Shown here: one piece after another, positions 14,436 to 18,331 of the stretch
Layout of the letters: each line of letters starts with the position of its first letter
Numbering within the stretch: position 1 is the stretch's first letter
DNA from: Candidatus Cloacimonadota bacterium
GTDB taxonomy: Bacteria; Cloacimonadota; Cloacimonadia; Cloacimonadales; WRIO01
Assembly: GCA_009782695.1 (NCBI GenBank)
Contig: WRIO01000002.1
Span: 1-18,331 of the forward strand
Direction of reading: 5' to 3'
Length of the DNA: 18,331 nucleotides
Notes under the pieces: model-generated
The model's input: only the letters and a program-made list of their open reading frames with translations
Database searches by the model: none
What the model was told of the DNA's origin: nothing
Translations under genes and position numbers: made by a program

Positions 14436-14837
14436 ATGTTCGCTGAAAAAAACAAAACCGTAACCATCACTACTTTGATAGGTAAGACCTGCAAAATAGT
14501 CGGAAATATCGTAACCAAAGAAAGTATTCGCGTAGACGGTCATGTGGTGGGAAACATAGAAACAGACACATTTGTCAGCATAACAGAAGGTGCAAATGTA
14601 GAAGGCGATATCAAAGGAAATGAGCTGTATGTAGCAGGTAAAGTGACCGGCAATATCAATGTCTCAAAAGTGATAGAACTAGCGAAAACTGCCGTCATTA
14701 CAGGTGATGTGGTCACCGCTAAATTGCAAGTGGATACAGGCGCTATATTCAATGGCACCAGCCGTATGGGAGAAAACGCACGCAATAATGAATCTAAAAA
14801 CCCTACACAAAAACCTAACTGGTTGGAAAACAAATAA
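14436..14837 (+). CDS. Bactofilin cytoskeletal protein (133 aa)
   Basis: Bactofilins polymerise into nucleotide-independent filaments and position cell-wall enzymes or chromosome-segregation proteins. The core (about residues 10-110) is a right-handed beta-helix visible as repeated short strands with regularly spaced Gly: KIVGNIVTKESIRVDGHVVGNI, VSITEGANVEGDIKGNELYVAGKVTGNI and VIELAKTAVITGDV. The tail (about 115-133) is polar and disordered-looking. An AAAGGAGA binding site precedes the ATG, 27 bases after the M23 gene. Its last 50 bases overlap the next gene in another frame. The link to parAB and to the M23 peptidase suggests coupling of segregation or shape to wall growth. Confidence 0.93.
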   Translation: MFAEKNKTVTITTLIGKTCKIVGNIVTKESIRVDGHVVGNIETDTFVSITEGANVEGDIKGNELYVAGKVTGNINVSKVIELAKTAVITGDVVTAKLQVDTGAIFNGTSRMGENARNNESKNPTQKPNWLENK

Positions 14838-15054
14838 CGAAGCAGTGCGGGTAGTAAACACGCTTGCTTCTAGTGCAGTCACTATGATGATTTCTGTGAC
14901 TGTATCTTGCGCTGCGGGGTTTTTTCTAGACCGCTATCTAGGATACAAGATACTTTGCCTCGCGATAGCGACATTTAGTGGGGTCGTGATAGGTTTTATT
15001 TTAGTTTTAAAAAAGATAGATAAATTTTTTAAACAGCCCAGCTGCACAGAATAA
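14788..15054 (+). CDS. AtpZ/AtpI-family two-span membrane protein (88 aa)
   Basis: This is a small membrane protein of the AtpI/AtpZ (F0F1-ATPase subunit, putative) family. Two hydrophobic segments, TLASSAVTMMISVTVSCAAGFFL (about 25-47) and LCLAIATFSGVVIGFILVL (about 56-74), flank the loop DRYLGYK, which resembles the conserved LDr.lg loop of the family. AtpZ/AtpI proteins help assemble the ATP synthase c-ring or carry magnesium, but no ATP synthase genes follow here. The ATG at 14788 was chosen because it opens a family-length protein; it means a 50-base overlap with the bactofilin gene and a poorly placed binding site. A later GTG (codon 20) is an alternative start. Confidence 0.75.
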   Translation: MNLKTLHKNLTGWKTNNEAVRVVNTLASSAVTMMISVTVSCAAGFFLDRYLGYKILCLAIATFSGVVIGFILVLKKIDKFFKQPSCTE

Positions 15055-15132
15055 AAGGTGATGTATTTACGCCCTTTTACATGTGACTGCTGAGATGAGC
15101 TGTCTATATTACACAGACAAAAAGAGTCTTTT

Positions 15133-16254
15133 ATGTATATATCAGATTATATGATCATGGCTATAGCCGAAGCCGAAAAAATGAGAGGGAAAACGAACCC
15201 AAACCCAAACGTTGGGGCGGTCATAGTCAAAAATAACAGAGTGATAGGCACTGGCGCCACCCAACCTTATGGCAAAGACCACGCTGAGATCCAAGCGCTA
15301 AAAAACTGCATGCAAGACCCGCTAAACGCAGACCTGTATGTTACTCTGGAACCTTGCTGTCACGCAGGAAAAACTCCCCCCTGCACAGACGCTATCATAA
15401 AAGCAAATATCAAAAATGTCTATGTGGGCATCAAAGACCCAAACCCACTAGTAAACGGAAAAGGCTTTGAAGCTCTAAAAAAAGCAGGTATAAATGTAGA
15501 ATATCACTTTTATGAAAATGAAATATCACAACAGCTGGAGACATATCTCTGGTGGATAACTACTCAAAGACCCTTCATTATACTAAAAAATGCCGCCAGT
15601 TTAGACGGCAAAATAGCAGCTGAAAATGGCGACTCCAAATGGATAACCAGCAAAGCTGCCCGCAAGAAAGTCCACCAGCTACGAAACGAGGTAGACGCTG
15701 TAATGACCACTGTAAACACTGTGCTAAAAGACGACCCCCTCTGTAATGTTCGCCTCGATGACATAGATGAAGTAAAGCACCCTATCAGATTGATCCTCGA
15801 CCCAAAGCTCGAGATACCGCTCACATCCGCTATCTTGAACTCGATAGATAAGTATAAAACCATCGTGTTTTATGACAAATCTATCAAAACAACCGGTAAC
15901 TTCGCAAAACTAAATAAATTTATCGCCAGTCAAAAGGACAGTATGATAGCCCTCACCCCCGTGGCAGCTGAAAATGGTAAGCTGGATTTGGCGGAAGTGT
16001 TTTATATACTGGGGCAGTGGAAAATCACCTCGATCATGGTGGAAGCAGGAACTACCCTAAATTCCTACCTGATCCAAAATAACTTTGTAAACAAAATCTG
16101 TTACTTTATAGCCCCCAAGATACTGGGAGGAAATCAAAACGTATTCCAAAACCTGAATATCCCCTCTCTAGAAAAGCATATCCCCCTGAGAAATACCTCT
16201 GTCGAAATCTATGGCGACAATGTCTTGATCATAGGATATATGGAAGTAAATTAG
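15133..16254 (+). CDS. ribD: Bifunctional riboflavin deaminase/reductase RibD
   Basis: RibD carries out two early steps of riboflavin synthesis: deamination of the pyrimidine product of GTP cyclohydrolase II, then NADPH-dependent reduction of the ribose side chain. The N-terminal deaminase domain (1-145) has TNPNPNVGAVIV, the zinc ligand and catalytic Glu in HAE (50-52), and PCCHAGKTPPC with Cys75 and Cys84. The reductase domain (from about 146) shows LKNAASLDGKIA, GDSKWITS, AVMTTVNTVLKDDP and a terminal EAGTTLNSYLI. The length (373) is normal. The ATG has no obvious binding site, but the family start context (DYMIMAIAEAEK) supports it. No FMN riboswitch is seen upstream, and no other rib gene is next to it. 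The stop codon lies inside a repeat arm. Confidence 0.95.
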   Translation: MYISDYMIMAIAEAEKMRGKTNPNPNVGAVIVKNNRVIGTGATQPYGKDHAEIQALKNCMQDPLNADLYVTLEPCCHAGKTPPCTDAIIKANIKNVYVGIKDPNPLVNGKGFEALKKAGINVEYHFYENEISQQLETYLWWITTQRPFIILKNAASLDGKIAAENGDSKWITSKAARKKVHQLRNEVDAVMTTVNTVLKDDPLCNVRLDDIDEVKHPIRLILDPKLEIPLTSAILNSIDKYKTIVFYDKSIKTTGNFAKLNKFIASQKDSMIALTPVAAENGKLDLAEVFYILGQWKITSIMVEAGTTLNSYLIQNNFVNKICYFIAPKILGGNQNVFQNLNIPSLEKHIPLRNTSVEIYGDNVLIIGYMEVN

Positions 16255-16385
16255 AAATTAGAAATGAGAAATGAGGTGTGCTATGCACGATGTGAAGGAT
16301 GTGTTTATCTCAACCTTCAACGCACGCTTGCGTGCCTCAACTGCACGAAGTGCACCATATTTCTAATTTCTAATTTCTAATTTAC
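16246..16385. repeat. Inverted-repeat-bounded mini-hairpin element
   Basis: Two 27-base arms, at 16246-16272 and 16359-16385, are inverted copies with one mismatch; each is built from TTAGAAA-type heptamers. Between them are GTGC-TAT-GCAC (16278-16288), GTGTTTATCTCA, a 28-base block identical to 11347-11374 with GCACGC-TT-GCGTGC, and TGCAC-GAA-GTGCA (16342-16354). The left arm includes the ribD stop codon. The whole unit could fold into one long stem with small side hairpins. It resembles a non-autonomous mobile or REP-like element, although no transposase is present. Confidence 0.8.
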
Positions 16386-16724
16386 CTATAAAGCTATCAT
16401 TTAAAGGCACTTATAAAATATTTTTTTATGGTGCTTTGTATCGCCATAATTTATAGCACTTTAATAGAAGGAACAAGCAAGGAGGCTCGGACTAGCTCTC
16501 ACCTTCTCCGACCCTCCTTGCTTGCTCGTTGTGCAAACATATTATTTATCATAGCGTTATAAAACATCAAAAAAGATAAATTTAAAGAAGAGAAAATGAT
16601 AATTTCAATAGAGGTTATAAGTTATATTTAATTAGTTTTTTACGGGTGAGGAGCAATTCCCCTCTGCATTAATACGAGATGGAAGTGGAGATTCGGTTGG
16701 CAAGGGTTGCCTTCCCTACGCAGA
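16386..16724. other. Gene-free, structured intergenic region
   Basis: No gene is supported here; a 44-codon frame from 16428 crosses a hairpin and has no binding site. The region holds a strong stem-loop at 16471-16527, AT-rich DNA to about 16640, and then a more GC-rich patch (16641-16724) in which TCTGC (16663-16667) can pair with GCAGA (16720-16724) around an inner hairpin GGCAA-GGG-TTGCC. The patch ends directly at the stop of the leftward methyltransferase gene. Confidence 0.6.
16471..16527. other. Strong 21-base-pair stem-loop
   Basis: The arms at 16471-16491 (beginning GAACAAGCAAGGAGG) and 16507-16527 (ending CCTTGCTTGCTC) pair at 19 of 21 positions around a 15-base loop. There is no T run after it on either strand, so it is not a typical intrinsic terminator. 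It may be a transcript-end processing signal, a small RNA, or another repeat family. Confidence 0.7.
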
Positions 16725-17693
16725 TCATTTTTTGGCTATGATAAATGCTGTTTGGGTTTGAAGATCATCGTCTGACATGTTTGAAAAGCGTAGTGACAGC
16801 TTTTTTCTGTCTATAGCGGGAGTAGAGATATCTGCATATTTGTCCTCATAGATTATATTCAAGCCAGCCTGCTGTATCAGTAACACATGCTCTGAGTAGG
16901 TTTGTCTGTTTAGCAGATAAGGGAGCTTCCCGCAAATGAGTTTCCAATATTTATCAGAAAAAGCCCAATGCCCATTCCAGTATTTAGAATGTCGGTGACT
17001 GCGGAAATCTATATCATGGGACATCATCCCACCAGCAGATAGTATTTTAGAAAAAAGGTGATAAGTGCCTGCCAAGCTGTCTATATGCTCTAGCACACGC
17101 TGGGAGATGATATAATCTACACTATTTTCCGGAATATTGTGGGTCTGCCACTGGGCAAAATATGATATTTTGACTTCAGGTTGATTTTCGGCTAAAAGAG
17201 CTGATTCTATATTAGCTATCCTTTCTTTTTTCAAGGTGTTTTGCAGTAGATTTTCGGGAAGTATATGCACCGGGAAGGAGTAGTCGTGTAGCAATGGCTT
17301 CATATCTGGGAATTCCTGCTCATCGGGGATATTGGCTCTCTCCGAAAACAATGCTACCAGCTCGTGCAATACCTTTTGATTTCGCTCTGTATTTGCGTGT
17401 GAAAGACTGTCAAAAGCTGTATATTCTGCACTACCGGAAAGGAGAGCTGCTAGCCCGATACCCAGAGAATCGCCAGGACCAAATTCCGCCACTCGCTGTG
17501 GAACCGCTTCTAAACCATTTTGAAATGACAGAACTAAATGCCGCAACCAAACGGCATAACAGTATCTGGCAGAATCCGACCCTTGTGTGCCTCCGCTGTA
17601 TATATACTTCGGAAAGCAGTTTGACATCAAAATAAACACAAACTGTCGTAGGGGAATCAGCCGAAAAACTTTTCTCATCAATGAACGTAGCAT
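16725..17693 (-). CDS. Class I SAM-dependent methyltransferase (322 aa)
   Basis: The cofactor-binding motif I is VAEFGPGDSLGIG (68-80), followed by YTAFDSL, where an acidic residue would bind the ribose. Motif IV-like VDYIISQRVLEHIDSL (192-207) and the following LFSKILSAGGMMSHDIDFRSH are typical of small-molecule or surface-sugar methyltransferases. The N-terminus is basic and moderately hydrophobic (residues 1-30), without a clear signal peptide. AAGAGA lies before the ATG. It is a single leftward gene between two repeat-rich regions, so context gives no substrate. Modification of a polysaccharide or lipid is a guess. Confidence 0.8.
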   Translation of the reverse strand: MLRSLMRKVFRLIPLRQFVFILMSNCFPKYIYSGGTQGSDSARYCYAVWLRHLVLSFQNGLEAVPQRVAEFGPGDSLGIGLAALLSGSAEYTAFDSLSHANTERNQKVLHELVALFSERANIPDEQEFPDMKPLLHDYSFPVHILPENLLQNTLKKERIANIESALLAENQPEVKISYFAQWQTHNIPENSVDYIISQRVLEHIDSLAGTYHLFSKILSAGGMMSHDIDFRSHRHSKYWNGHWAFSDKYWKLICGKLPYLLNRQTYSEHVLLIQQAGLNIIYEDKYADISTPAIDRKKLSLRFSNMSDDDLQTQTAFIIAKK

Positions 17694-17748
17694 TTTTTAT
17701 ATCTCTTAATGAAAATATAACATAGATAGAGCCGAAAAGTTGCATAGC

Positions 17749-17926
17749 AAATTATAAATTATAAATGCCGTGTGCTGCGCACCAATGAAAATATTCAAAC
17801 CACCCCGTCCACCAACTTCGTTGGTAATTACACATGACAAAACACCAATGACATGTAATTTGTCCTTTGTAATTTCCAATGAAGTTGGACTAGCACACCG
17901 CATTTCTAATTTCTAATTTCTAATTT
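17749..17926. repeat. Second inverted-repeat-bounded element with nested hairpins
   Basis: The outer arms at 17749-17776 and 17892-17919 are inverted copies at 25 of 28 positions and end in GTGTGCT/AGCACAC, like the element at 16246-16385. The inner arms at 17812-17832 and 17868-17888 pair at 19 of 21. Small hairpins inside are GTGC-TGC-GCAC (17772-17782) and CCAAC-TTC-GTTGG (17812-17824). The right arm carries further ATTTCTA heptamers to 17926. It shares its ends with the element after ribD but not its middle. Confidence 0.8.
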
Positions 17927-17994
17927 TATTTCCCCCTTGTGTCACTCAAAAAGAGAAAATGTATTCCCTTCCATTTTTAAAAGGAGATAGAAGG

Positions 17995-18318
17995 ATGGAA
18001 GCTATACAGATGTTACAAAGAAATATCGAAATTATACAGAATGATATACGTGTGATCCACACAAAATTAGATGAGACGAACCGACGACTGATAGAAATAG
18101 AGAGCCAAAAATACCGTTGCACCAGAGAAAACGACCTCAGGTATATAAAGCTGTGTGAGTTTGAACGCTTTTTCAAAATAGAGCACGAAAATATCCAAAA
18201 TAAAAGGCTGGAAAAGCTAAGCAAAAGCTCAGAATTTATAAAGAATATACTGGCTATCATGAATTCTATCAGCCCTCTTGCTATATCATTTTTAGCCTAT
18301 TTAGTGCTAAAGGGATAA
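17995..18318 (+). CDS. Coiled-coil protein with C-terminal membrane segment (107 aa)
   Basis: The N-terminal part (about residues 3-40) is a heptad-like coiled coil (MLQRNIEIIQNDIRVIHTKLDETNRRLIEIE). A charged middle follows, and the last 23 residues (ILAIMNSISPLAISFLAYLVLKG) form one membrane span. This layout recalls XhlA-type hemolysin/holin-associated phage proteins, but it is longer than usual and no lysis gene is next to it, so the function is unknown. The ATG at 17995 was chosen because AAGGAG lies 8 bases before it; the upstream frame from 17959 has no binding site. It follows the repeat element by about 70 bases and may start a new transcript. Confidence 0.7.
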   Translation: MEAIQMLQRNIEIIQNDIRVIHTKLDETNRRLIEIESQKYRCTRENDLRYIKLCEFERFFKIEHENIQNKRLEKLSKSSEFIKNILAIMNSISPLAISFLAYLVLKG

Positions 18319-18331
18319 ATAAAAAGCCGCG

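Noticed and set aside
15052..15079. TAAAAGG/CCTTTTA inverted repeat after the AtpZ-type gene as a terminator
   Set aside because: The stem is short and AT-rich, the loop is 14 bases, and there is no T run beyond the arm.
15055..15132. FMN riboswitch before ribD
   Set aside because: The 78-base gap is too short and lacks the conserved RFN-element sequences.
16428..16562. 44-codon ORF spanning the stem-loop
   Set aside because: It has no ribosome binding site, and its coding appearance comes from the inverted repeat itself.
17706..17903. Reverse-strand 65-codon ORF over the repeat element
   Set aside because: It is explained by the nested inverted repeats and has no binding site or protein-like composition.

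Overview
The window is an AT-rich bacterial chromosome segment in two parts. Positions 1 to about 10640 are part of a prophage or phage-derived element. Positions about 11460 to 16254 carry a conserved host block (rsmG, parA, parB, an M23 peptidase, a bactofilin, an AtpZ/AtpI-type protein, ribD). After that come repeat-rich intergenic DNA, a methyltransferase gene and a small coiled-coil membrane protein gene. I cannot name the species. Chromosomal parAB next to an LytM-type peptidase, a bactofilin and AtpZ suggests a Gram-negative-type lineage; from memory this order recalls FCB-group or related candidate phyla, and that is only inference. No rRNA, tRNA, CRISPR array, insertion sequence or integrase gene was found.

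Phage part. A rightward run (23-3356) has overlapping or abutting genes for most of its length: two unknown proteins, a HAD-type 5'-nucleotidase, a ribbon-helix-helix protein, a possible MazG-like protein, an unknown protein, a ParB-like domain protein and a Dam-type adenine methyltransferase. It ends in a strong intrinsic terminator that starts inside the methyltransferase gene. A leftward operon (6888-3373) encodes a Cas4-like PD-(D/E)XK nuclease, a RecT annealase, a Rad50/SbcC-like zinc-hook ATPase and a small excisionase-like DNA-binding protein; this is a homologous-recombination module. A divergent control region (6889-7098) holds three AAATCATT half-sites. It separates that operon from a second rightward operon (7099-10642): SF2 helicase, one-span membrane protein, 27-residue mini-ORF, radical SAM protein, VRR-NUC nuclease and a possible lytic-transglycosylase-like protein. 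No capsid, terminase, portal, tail or integrase gene is present, so only the replication, recombination and accessory part is seen, and the left end lies outside.

Junction. A leftward gene for an exported protein (10632-11069) overlaps the last phage gene tail to tail. About 390 bases without a supported gene follow, containing a decayed copy of a hairpin repeat. rsmG then starts the host block without the gidA/mnmG gene that often precedes it, so the phage/host border probably lies between about 10640 and 11460.

Host block. rsmG, parA and parB overlap and the M23, bactofilin and AtpZ-type genes follow closely on the same strand, so ribosome maturation, chromosome segregation and cell-envelope shaping genes are probably co-expressed. 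ribD follows after 78 bases. The intergenic regions on the right hold two elements bounded by inverted (TTAGAAA)n-type arms and full of very small hairpins with GAA or TTC loops. A third, partly eroded copy lies upstream of rsmG. These repeats are the least explained feature of the window.
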